Part shown: piece after piece, positions 1 to 6,636 of the stretch | Numbering within the stretch: the first letter of the stretch is position 1 | Layout: the number at the start of each line of letters is the position of its first letter | Source of the DNA: Citrobacter youngae ATCC 29220 | GTDB lineage: Bacteria; Pseudomonadota; Gammaproteobacteria; Enterobacterales; Enterobacteriaceae | Assembly: GCF_000155975.1 (NCBI RefSeq) | Contig: NZ_GG730302.1 | Location: 426,277 to 490,276, forward strand | Reading direction: 5' to 3' | Length of the DNA stretch: 64,000 nt | The notes under the pieces: generated by a model | The model's database searches: none | The model's input: the letters and a program-made list of their open reading frames with translations, nothing else | What the model was told of the DNA's origin: nothing | Made by a program: the position numbers and the translations under genes

Positions 1-19
1 GATTAGTTTGCCACTGCAT
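1..19 (-). CDS. dgoA: 2-dehydro-3-deoxy-6-phosphogalactonate aldolase, first six codons only
   Basis: Reading leftwards from an ATG at 19-17, the first codons give M-Q-W-Q-T-N, matching the start of E. coli DgoA (KDPGal aldolase). The rest lies outside the window. The start overlaps the end of dgoK, as in the E. coli dgo operon. The call rests on a short stretch plus gene order. Confidence 0.7.
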
Positions 20-881
20 GAGCGATGCTCCTTATACCTGCCTGAAATGCCGTATCGCCATCCACCACGGAAACCTCACGGCCAATGGCGTGAAAAGCCT
101 GCTGATAGCGTGAGGTCAGCGCTGAACCGGCGACGAGAGTAATGGCCTGCCCGGCAGCGAATTGTTCGCTCATACTGGCGACTTCAGCGCCAATCAGCAG
201 GCCAGAGAGAAATTCGCTAACCTGCTCGCGCGGGAGAGTCCCCAGAACATGCGAGGCACGAACTTCAAAGAGTTGCGGCAGAACGGCAGGGTTGGCGAGA
301 CCGCGCGTGAGTCCAGCGGAGAACGCCCCGGCAGATGTTTCCTGCTCCGGCAAGCCCGCTCCCACCAGCGAATGGCGCAGCAGTAAGTGATGTAATTCAC
401 CGGTCATTACGGTACGGAAATCATGGACTTGCAGCGCATCCGCCAGCACCCATTTGCAGTGCGTACCCGGCATAACATAGACAGGAGAAGGCGAAAGTGC
501 GCGGGCGCCCAGCAGCTGGGTCTCTTCGCCGCGCATCACATTGTGGTTTTCCTCACGCGAGACGCAAAGTCCGGGAATAATCCATATATTGTCGCCAACG
601 GACGTTAACTGCTCGCCAATCGCGGAGAACCTGGCAGGAACGGGCAGATAAGGAGCCACTTTCCAGCCCACGTTACTGCCGACCATTCCCGCCATCACCA
701 CCGGGGTGGCGCTGGCGCGCCAGTTTTGTGTGACTTCAGCTAACACCGCTGCTGGAGATTTACCGTTCAGGCGCGTAACGCCTGCTTCTGATTGCCTGCT
801 CTCCAGGCATTTGTCGCCCAGATAAAGCCAGGCGCGCAAATTGGTCGATCCCCAGTCAATTGCGATGTAGCGAGCTGTCAT
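3..881 (-). CDS. dgoK: 2-dehydro-3-deoxygalactonokinase
   Basis: This 292-residue cytoplasmic kinase phosphorylates 2-keto-3-deoxy-D-galactonate with ATP, the second step of D-galactonate breakdown. Its length equals that of E. coli DgoK. The N-terminus carries the sugar-kinase phosphate loop D-W-G-S-T-N (about residues 9-14), and a Gly-Thr-H-C-K-W stretch lies in the middle. The ATG overlaps the stop of dgoR by 4 bp, so the two are probably translationally coupled. The 3' end overlaps the start of dgoA, giving the order dgoR-dgoK-dgoA known from E. coli. Expression should follow the DgoR operators upstream of dgoR. Identification is firm from sequence and context. Confidence 0.95.
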   Translation of the reverse strand: MTARYIAIDWGSTNLRAWLYLGDKCLESRQSEAGVTRLNGKSPAAVLAEVTQNWRASATPVVMAGMVGSNVGWKVAPYLPVPARFSAIGEQLTSVGDNIWIIPGLCVSREENHNVMRGEETQLLGARALSPSPVYVMPGTHCKWVLADALQVHDFRTVMTGELHHLLLRHSLVGAGLPEQETSAGAFSAGLTRGLANPAVLPQLFEVRASHVLGTLPREQVSEFLSGLLIGAEVASMSEQFAAGQAITLVAGSALTSRYQQAFHAIGREVSVVDGDTAFQAGIRSIAHAVAN

Positions 882-1567
882 GTGATTTCCTTAAGCCTTC
901 TTGTCGAACTGGCGATCATCGTTAAGGCCGCCTGCTCTGCCGCATTGCTATCCTGGTGCCGTATCGCATCGAATAGCGCCTTATGTTCCTGGAGCGTCTT
1001 TGGCATGTTGGTCTCATCCCCCATCCAGGTTCGTTCAAAAACCGCGCGCTGCAGCGAACTAATCGCTATGCTAAGTTGTTGTAAAACAGGGTTATGTACC
1101 GACTGTAAAACCGCCTCGTGATAGCGGATGTCTGCTTCATTAAAAGCATCCCTGTCCTGGTTGTTGGCGATCATGTCATTAAGCGCCGACTCGATTTCAG
1201 CCAGATCGCTCGAGTTCGCCCGCTCCGCCGCCCAGCGCGCAATAGCCGGCTCCACCAGGTTACGCACCTCGCTCATCGCGCTAATCAGGCGCGGGTCGTA
1301 GTCGTTTTCCAGCACCCATTGCAGTACATCGGTATCGAGGTAATTCCACTGGTTGCGCGGTGCGACAAACGCCCCTCGATAACGTTTCATTTCAATGAGC
1401 CGCTTCGCCATAAGCGAACGAAACACTTCGCGAATGATGTTGCGCGAGGTTTCAAATTCCTCGCATAAATCCGCTTCCGCCGGCAGTGCCGAACCCGGAA
1501 CGTATTTACCGCTGACAATCTGCTTGCCCAGCGTGATAACAATGCGGTCGGTTTTGTTGAGAGTCAT
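878..1567 (-). CDS. dgoR: GntR/FadR-family repressor of the D-galactonate operon
   Basis: This 229-residue regulator has an N-terminal winged helix of the GntR type (about residues 8-70, with the recognition stretch S-R-N-I-I-R-E-V-F) and a C-terminal all-helical FCD ligand-binding domain (about 90-215, with conserved D, H and E/R positions that bind a metal in this family). In E. coli DgoR represses the dgo operon and is released by D-galactonate. It is the first gene of the leftward operon and overlaps dgoK by 4 bp. Three copies of a TTGTA-C/G-TACAA-like element lie just upstream, consistent with autoregulation. Confidence 0.94.
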   Translation of the reverse strand: MTLNKTDRIVITLGKQIVSGKYVPGSALPAEADLCEEFETSRNIIREVFRSLMAKRLIEMKRYRGAFVAPRNQWNYLDTDVLQWVLENDYDPRLISAMSEVRNLVEPAIARWAAERANSSDLAEIESALNDMIANNQDRDAFNEADIRYHEAVLQSVHNPVLQQLSIAISSLQRAVFERTWMGDETNMPKTLQEHKALFDAIRHQDSNAAEQAALTMIASSTRRLKEIT

Positions 1568-1632
1568 GGAGAGTCCTTGTGCTCTGAATGTACCGCTCTA
1601 CTTTACCGTTATCGCTGAAATTCACCTCAACT

Positions 1633-1720
1633 TTGTACTACCAGCGAGAGGTTATTCCTCATTTCCATGCCCATAATGTAGTACAATAAAATATAGTTGT
1701 ACTACAATTTAGATCACAAA
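1633..1720 (-). promoter_or_regulatory. dgo operon control region: three DgoR-type operators and a CRP half-site
   Basis: Three copies of an 11-bp palindrome of form TTGTA-N-TACAA lie upstream of dgoR. They are at 1633-1643 (one mismatch), 1676-1686 (one mismatch) and 1697-1707 (perfect, TTGTACTACAA). The last two also form a larger inverted repeat (1677-1686 against 1697-1706). Palindromes of this kind are the known targets of DgoR in E. coli. A TGTGA half of a CRP site reads leftwards at 1718-1714, which would fit catabolite control. The exact -10 and -35 boxes were not resolved. Confidence 0.65.
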
Positions 1721-1768
1721 AACGACAACCAATAAAAAGATGTTATGTGCGGGTGGCATTCCAGATAT

Positions 1769-1794
1769 AAAAAAACCCGCGATTAGCGCGGGTT
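1769..1794 (-). terminator. Rho-independent terminator of the DUF4056 operon
   Basis: The stem AACCCGC/GCGGGTT (1774-1780 with 1788-1794), extended by a G-C pair over a 5-base loop, is followed on the minus strand by a U tract (A run 1769-1773). It lies 25 bp beyond the stop of the DUF4056 gene and separates that operon from the dgo promoter. Confidence 0.8.
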
Positions 1795-1819
1795 GTGAAA
1801 TCGTAATTATTTTTGATAG

Positions 1820-2962
1820 TTACTTATTTTTCAAAGAATTATCTTCATGGTCGTGATTATCGCTATCACTTGCAATCGTAGCCAGCGTGGGGAAATTAGC
1901 CCCGGTATACCAGGATTGTGGTAAAGGTAGCCGTGCCATGTTGCTTCCGGGGCGGAGTTGAAGTTGCGCCAGCGTATCAAGAGAATAATTTCGCCAGTGA
2001 TGCGGTAACGACAGGCGTAACGGCTCGGCTTTTTCGCCCGGCACTGGCGTTGGCAAACGCGAGTCACTCACGTCGTAGTTTCTGTGCAGCACCAGATATT
2101 TCTCCGGCACCCGACGCTGACTGTTCCACCACTTGCCATCCAGCATATCAAACTGAAAACGGGTTAGGGGTTCTGGCCTGGCTCCCAACTGTGTCAACGC
2201 CTGACGCAGTGCATTATTCATCGCCGCATCGTACATCCCTGACGTTGCCAGTTGCCCATCAAGGATCAGCGACACCGCGATTCTTGCGCCCAACAGGTTT
2301 GAATAGAGATCTTCCGGAGAAAATGCGGAAACTTCCTCAGAAAATCCAGGAACTGACTCAAAACCGTACCATTGTGCAATTTCATGCCAGGCGGCGAGCT
2401 GAAAGGCCAGATGCGCTGCCAGCCAGGCAGCTAATGCGTAACGATCGCCCGCCGTCGCAGGTGGCGTGAAGGCATTGAAAACGATATGCCGCTCCGCCAG
2501 TTCATCGTCAAGACGCAGCGTAAAAGGCTGACCTAACTGTGGAAGTAGATGGCTAAAAAGCCAGACCGTCATATCTGCGGTATCTCGTACATGCGCGATA
2601 TCAATAAAACCGCCGTGTGAGGTGTACACAATACCGTTGTGTTCATGCCCAATACCGGCCAGATTCACTAACCCTAACAGCAGGCTATCGTTATAGCGGT
2701 GCTCGCCAATACCGTCGGCCGCAACGACGTTATCAAGTTCATAAAACGGCACCGGCATATCCAGTACCTGCGCGTGCAGGTCGTAACCAAAAGCGCAGCA
2801 CGGACGTAACCCTTGAGGCGCAGGGAGCGGCGAAACAACCGGCCAGGCGGTGCTTTCGGTCTTGTCATCTTCATTTACCAGCTGCAAAGGTACAGGTATC
2901 GCAGCATGGACTCCGATCGTTGCCAATAACAAGGTCGTCATCAGCAGCACTTTATTGATCAA
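1820..2962 (-). CDS. Secreted DUF4056 family protein, function unknown
   Basis: This 380-residue protein has a clear signal peptide (hydrophobic residues 5-19, cleavage near V-H-A at 18-20), so it is periplasmic or surface-located. I recognise it as a DUF4056-type protein. Conserved-looking blocks are G-F-I-D-I-A-H-V-R-D-T near 118-128, H-E-I-A-Q-W at 193-198 and E-D-L-Y-S-N-L-L-G near 217-225. The H-E-x-x-Q pattern resembles metal- or hydrolase-type helices, but no catalytic role is established here. It is the last gene of a three-gene operon and its ATG overlaps the stop of the upstream Omp85-like barrel gene by 4 bp. That coupling suggests it works with the two outer-membrane proteins, as an inference. 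E. coli K-12 has yidX at this place. Confidence 0.75.
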   Translation of the reverse strand: MINKVLLMTTLLLATIGVHAAIPVPLQLVNEDDKTESTAWPVVSPLPAPQGLRPCCAFGYDLHAQVLDMPVPFYELDNVVAADGIGEHRYNDSLLLGLVNLAGIGHEHNGIVYTSHGGFIDIAHVRDTADMTVWLFSHLLPQLGQPFTLRLDDELAERHIVFNAFTPPATAGDRYALAAWLAAHLAFQLAAWHEIAQWYGFESVPGFSEEVSAFSPEDLYSNLLGARIAVSLILDGQLATSGMYDAAMNNALRQALTQLGARPEPLTRFQFDMLDGKWWNSQRRVPEKYLVLHRNYDVSDSRLPTPVPGEKAEPLRLSLPHHWRNYSLDTLAQLQLRPGSNMARLPLPQSWYTGANFPTLATIASDSDNHDHEDNSLKNK

Positions 2963-4098
2963 AACGCTTCTCCTACCTGAAAATAAAACCCGCTGCTCCC
3001 TTTGCCAATGCCATAATCCAGACGCACATTCACCCGCGGCTTAAATTCAAAGCGATACCCCACACCCGCCGAGGGTAGCCAGCGCCCGTCATCCAGCGCG
3101 CTAAATGATGGCCCCATCGTCCCTGCGCCCAGCCAGCCGACCACGCCATGCCGCCAGTCAAGTTTGCGCCGATACTCTAACTGCCCGCTGACGACGTTTT
3201 TATCGCGATAGCGTCCTTCGTAATAGCCACGCATCCGCTGATTGCTACCGAGCAGCGGCATCATGCTCCACGGTACATCACCCTGAGTAAACGCACCGTC
3301 CATCTCCCAGGCAAGCACATTCTTCTCGTCCAGCGAGTGGTAGCGGCTGTAGTGCAACTGATATTCATCAAATCGGGTATCGCTCCCCACATCGGGCGTA
3401 TAGCGGGTATAGCGTACATCGGCATACTGTCCCTGGCGCGGGTTAGGAACAAAGTCACGGTCATCCCAGCTAAGTTCTACACTGCTGCCAGAACTCAACA
3501 CCGACGCGCCCTGCCCGGTATTCTCAATTTTGGGTGGATCATTACCCTCCATTTGCGCAGCGTGCTGCGCATTCAACGACCAGCCGAGTCCCAGATAGAC
3601 ATTAGGCGCGACCCGGCGATACAGCGTTGGGCGCAGATCCAGCACCTGAGCCGTATATTGCTGCTTCTGGCTGTCTTTATCTCCCGCGCTAAACCCCTGT
3701 CCCCAGTAATAGGTTGGGGTATCGGTTAATGCGCCATTGATAAAAAAACGCCAGCGATCGTCGGCAAAAAAGGCGTAGTTTTGCATTGTGACGCCGAAAG
3801 CGCCCGTTGAGCTAAAGTAACCGCTGAGCGTCAGCGTCGAGTTCTGACTCACCGTGTCGTTTGGGTCTGGCCGATACATTCCCACCACCGCGGTACCAAT
3901 CCCAAGCCCCAGCTCGGGGGTGTAGAAAGGTCCCGGCATCACGCCCCAATCGATACCTTTGCTGGCGTTAAAGTTATCGCTGGCCCCCAGTTTTTGCAGC
4001 CAGCCATCAACCTCTTCACGGCTGGGGAGCGCGGCCTGCGCCGCCGTTCCCAACAGGCTGAATGCACAGAGCAAAAACAGACGAGTCAAACTATTCAA
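2959..4098 (-). CDS. Omp85/BamA-TamA-like outer-membrane barrel without POTRA domains
   Basis: This 379-residue protein has a signal peptide (cleavage near A-Q-A at residues 20-22) and then strand-rich sequence ending in Phe, the usual C-terminal signal of outer-membrane barrels. A motif M-R-G-Y-Y-E-G-R-Y-R-D near residue 280 corresponds to the V/I-R-G-F/Y loop-6 motif of the Omp85 superfamily. Only about 40 residues separate the signal from the first strands, too few for a POTRA domain. It therefore fits the surface-antigen (bacterial_Ag, PF01103) group that lacks N-terminal domains. It overlaps both neighbours by 4 bp. Substrate or partner is unknown. BamA and TamA are about twice this length, so it is not either of those. 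Confidence 0.75.
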   Translation of the reverse strand: MNSLTRLFLLCAFSLLGTAAQAALPSREEVDGWLQKLGASDNFNASKGIDWGVMPGPFYTPELGLGIGTAVVGMYRPDPNDTVSQNSTLTLSGYFSSTGAFGVTMQNYAFFADDRWRFFINGALTDTPTYYWGQGFSAGDKDSQKQQYTAQVLDLRPTLYRRVAPNVYLGLGWSLNAQHAAQMEGNDPPKIENTGQGASVLSSGSSVELSWDDRDFVPNPRQGQYADVRYTRYTPDVGSDTRFDEYQLHYSRYHSLDEKNVLAWEMDGAFTQGDVPWSMMPLLGSNQRMRGYYEGRYRDKNVVSGQLEYRRKLDWRHGVVGWLGAGTMGPSFSALDDGRWLPSAGVGYRFEFKPRVNVRLDYGIGKGSSGFYFQVGEAF

Positions 4099-5105
4099 AA
4101 GCGATACTCACCGGCGACAAAGAAGCTATTACGTTCAGCAAAGCCAATTTCAGAGGTGATATTAAAGTTGCGTGTCAGCTCATACTGCGCGCCAACCAGG
4201 ACGTTCCACGGGGATTGCAGATGCTGTTTGACGTCAAAACGGCCATTTCCGTCCTTATTCGCCAAATCAACCATTCTCTGCAGCGTAGCGGAGGGCATGG
4301 AGAGATCGTTCAGGCTTCCCTTAAACTCTTGCTGCACATCCTGATACATAGACCCCACCCAAACGTTGAGTTTCCCGGAGGGCAGATGCAGCGTATCCAC
4401 GCCCGGCGTCGCAAAGCGGTAGCCGACTCGCGGAGAAACCGTGAAGGCATCGATACTGCCGTCAAGAATGTCAAACTGCGTCTGGGTATAGTTGGCATCA
4501 ACGGCGGTAAACCAGTTCCCGACACCGCCAACCAGCGTTGTCCCGATACCGTAGGTGGTGCCTTTGAAATCGAGTTTAAAATCCAGGTTTTGCAGATTCG
4601 CCGGATAATGATATTTACGCGCGCCCTTAACCCCGACGCCAATCTGCGAAATCGAATGACCGTCGGTGTAGCCCACCAGCCCGTAGATATTCATAAAGGG
4701 CAGCAGCCAGGCATCCAGCTTCAGGGTTTCGGTTTTACTGCTCTCGCGCGTGTTGCCGACCTTGATTTTGAACGCGTTATCCAGCGAATGGCCGCCCAGA
4801 GAAAGGCCATTAAAGTTAATACTGTCTACATTAATATTCTGCCTGATATTCATGTAGTTAATATTCACACCAAACGGCTCAGGCAGGTCGTAGCCGCGTT
4901 TACGCGCCTCGTCACCTAAAAAGGGCAAAACGGAGTGGCTTGCGGCAGGTTTAGTCGTCGCTTTTACCGGCATAGAAGCGGCCTGACCATCATCCTGATA
5001 ATCATACAAAGGTGTTAACGTTGAGCCAGAATCCGTCGCAGCACAGGCTTGAAAAACCAAACAGGAAGACGTCATCAACACCAGGCGAATGCTTGTGTTA
5101 GTCAT
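4095..5105 (-). CDS. Predicted outer-membrane beta-barrel protein, function unknown
   Basis: This 336-residue protein has an N-terminal signal (residues 1-24 or so). A Cys at the end of the hydrophobic stretch sits in F-Q-A-C, a poor lipobox, while A-C-A would serve signal peptidase I, so lipoprotein status is unclear. The mature part has alternating aromatic and polar strand patterns and ends in E-Y-R-F, as expected of a barrel folded by BAM. I do not recognise a named family. It is the first gene of the operon and its stop overlaps the start of the Omp85-like gene by 4 bp. The 173-bp gap to yidA must hold its promoter. Two barrels plus a secreted DUF4056 protein suggest an envelope function. 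Confidence 0.7.
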   Translation of the reverse strand: MTNTSIRLVLMTSSCLVFQACAATDSGSTLTPLYDYQDDGQAASMPVKATTKPAASHSVLPFLGDEARKRGYDLPEPFGVNINYMNIRQNINVDSINFNGLSLGGHSLDNAFKIKVGNTRESSKTETLKLDAWLLPFMNIYGLVGYTDGHSISQIGVGVKGARKYHYPANLQNLDFKLDFKGTTYGIGTTLVGGVGNWFTAVDANYTQTQFDILDGSIDAFTVSPRVGYRFATPGVDTLHLPSGKLNVWVGSMYQDVQQEFKGSLNDLSMPSATLQRMVDLANKDGNGRFDVKQHLQSPWNVLVGAQYELTRNFNITSEIGFAERNSFFVAGEYRF

Positions 5106-5251
5106 AAGAAAACATAGTTACAGGCAGGAACCGCCTGAATATAAAAGAAGGTGGAAGAGTATAGAAGTTGCGTGCTAAATGGAGGGATTAATGTGCGGTT
5201 TCACATCTGATAATACAAACGTGATTTTTATAACATTCTTAATGTTTTATA

Positions 5252-5267
5252 CCTGGCCGAAGCCAGG
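5252..5267 (-). terminator. Stable hairpin after yidA, possible terminator
   Basis: A perfect 6-bp stem CCTGGC/GCCAGG closes a loop that reads UUCG on the minus strand, a very stable tetraloop, 11 bp past the yidA stop. There is no strong U run after it, so it may be a weak terminator or an mRNA end structure. Confidence 0.4.
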
Positions 5268-5278
5268 CATAACGCGCA

Positions 5279-6091
5279 TCAGGAAAGGACGTACTTCTCA
5301 ATGGCCCAGGCAACACCGTCTTCAAGATTAGATTTCGTCACGAAGTTGGCGATCTCCTTCACCGTTGGGATGGCGTTGTCCATCGCAACGCCCACGCCAG
5401 CGTATTCAATCATCGCAATGTCGTTTTCCTGATCGCCAATCGCCATGACCTCTTCAGCTTTAATCCCCAACGCATCGGCCAGCGATTTTACGCCAGTCCC
5501 TTTGTTGACGCGTTTATCGAGGATTTCGAGGAAGTACGGCGCACTTTTCAGCACGGTGTACTTCTCTTTGACGTCTGCCGGAATACGCGAAATGGCCTTG
5601 TCGAGGATCTCCGGCTCATCGATCATCATCACTTTCAGGAACTGGGTCGCCGGATCCATTTTTTCGGCTTCACAGAACACCAGCGGAATCGTCGCGACAA
5701 ACGATTCATGCACCGTGTAATAACTGATATCCCGGTTAGCGGTATACAGCGTGTTGCGATCGAGCGCGTGGAAATGCGAGCCAACTTCCCGGGAGAGCTT
5801 CTCCAGATAGCGATAATCATCATAGCTCAGCGCGGTTTGCGCAACAGTACTGCCATCGCCTGCTTTCTGCACCAGCGCACCGTTGTAGGTAATGCAGTAG
5901 TCACCGGGTTGTTCCATATGCAGTTCTTTCAGATAGCTGTGAACGCCGGCATACGGGCGTCCCGTGGTCAGCACGACGTTCACGCCACGCGCGCGCGCCG
6001 CGGCAATCGCCGTTTTGACCGCAGGTGAAATGGTGTGATCGGGCAGCAGAAGTGTGCCATCCATGTCGATAGCAATAAGTTTAATAGCCAT
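5279..6091 (-). CDS. yidA: HAD-family sugar phosphatase YidA
   Basis: This 270-residue cytoplasmic phosphatase belongs to the Cof-type IIB HAD group. It has the nucleophile motif D-M-D-G-T-L-L (residues 9-15), a central cap domain, a conserved Lys near residue 197 and the acidic motif G-D-Q-E-N-D-I-A near 220. E. coli YidA has the same length and acts on sugar phosphates such as erythrose-4-phosphate and alpha-glucose-1-phosphate. Here the gene is flanked by two accessory operons rather than by yidX and yidB, so it is a core gene left between two variable sites. The Met at 6091 is the family start. Confidence 0.94.
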   Translation of the reverse strand: MAIKLIAIDMDGTLLLPDHTISPAVKTAIAAARARGVNVVLTTGRPYAGVHSYLKELHMEQPGDYCITYNGALVQKAGDGSTVAQTALSYDDYRYLEKLSREVGSHFHALDRNTLYTANRDISYYTVHESFVATIPLVFCEAEKMDPATQFLKVMMIDEPEILDKAISRIPADVKEKYTVLKSAPYFLEILDKRVNKGTGVKSLADALGIKAEEVMAIGDQENDIAMIEYAGVGVAMDNAIPTVKEIANFVTKSNLEDGVAWAIEKYVLS

Positions 6092-6519
6092 GAGTTCCCC
6101 GGATTAAATGAGTCCGCCCTCATGCTAACGCGATTCCGCTCAAAAAACAGCTACGAAAAGGAGGATGAGTAGCGGCAAAACATTCCTCATTACCGCTGAC
6201 GTACCCGGCTTTAGCTACTGGTGATATAAGCATTAATGAAAATAACATCGATAACAAAATTACGTGCTTAATTTAACTTTTCTGTTAACGACAAAATTAA
6301 TACCGAATAAGCACAAGAAAATAAAAAACAAATACCATTCACAAATTAATAAAGCAATTACATCCATGATGATTATGTATATTTCACTATTTTCAAAAAA
6401 ACAATTATTATACCTCTCAAGAAAAACACTTAACTATATGAAAAATATAATAAAATTAACGAAATTTATTCATATTTTCACACATAAAATATTTGGTGCT
6501 TTTTACTGCTTCATGTAAG

Positions 6520-6535
6520 TGTGAAATTACTCACG
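6520..6535 (+). promoter_or_regulatory. CRP-binding site (predicted)
   Basis: TGTGA-N6-TCACG matches the CRP consensus TGTGA-N6-TCACA at nine of ten core positions. It lies about 102 bp before the likely start of the ExuT-like transporter gene, a typical position for catabolite activation of a sugar-acid operon. Confidence 0.6.
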
Positions 6536-6565
6536 GAAATTAATTTTTATTTTGAGTCTCATATA

Positions 6566-6584
6566 TACAAAACAGTGTTTCATT
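6566..6584 (+). promoter_or_regulatory. KdgR-type operator (predicted)
   Basis: The 19-bp element TACAAAACAGTGTTTCATT fits the KdgR consensus (AATGAAACA-N-TGTTTCATT) with a perfect right half and the AAACA core of the left half. KdgR represses pectin and hexuronate genes, including kdgM porins, in enterobacteria. A second right-half-like sequence (TGTTTCTTA) follows at 6599-6607. The position between the CRP-like site and the first gene suits a repressor. Confidence 0.5.
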
Positions 6585-6636
6585 TTTAAAGGTCCACTGT
6601 TTCTTAAAGTCATCAACTTTATACATGAGACCCACA

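Larger units (their letters stand above)
6092..6624. other. Very AT-rich intergenic spacer upstream of the polyuronate operon
   Basis: This 533-bp gap holds the yidA promoter on the left and the control region of the uronate operon on the right. From about 6230 to 6600 it is strikingly A+T rich compared with its surroundings. An 84-codon open frame at 6264-6518 is made of Lys, Ile, Asn and Met codons typical of random AT-rich DNA and has no convincing ribosome binding site, so I do not call it. Such DNA is commonly bound by H-NS in enterobacteria. Confidence 0.7.

Noticed and set aside
4062..4919. 285-codon frame antisense to the outer-membrane barrel gene
   Set aside because: Shadow of the real gene; no start signal, no family features, and the other strand has a signal peptide and barrel pattern.
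6264..6518. 84-codon frame upstream of the uronate operon
   Set aside because: Low-complexity Lys/Ile/Asn sequence of AT-rich DNA, no ribosome binding site, and its end reaches the CRP-like site.
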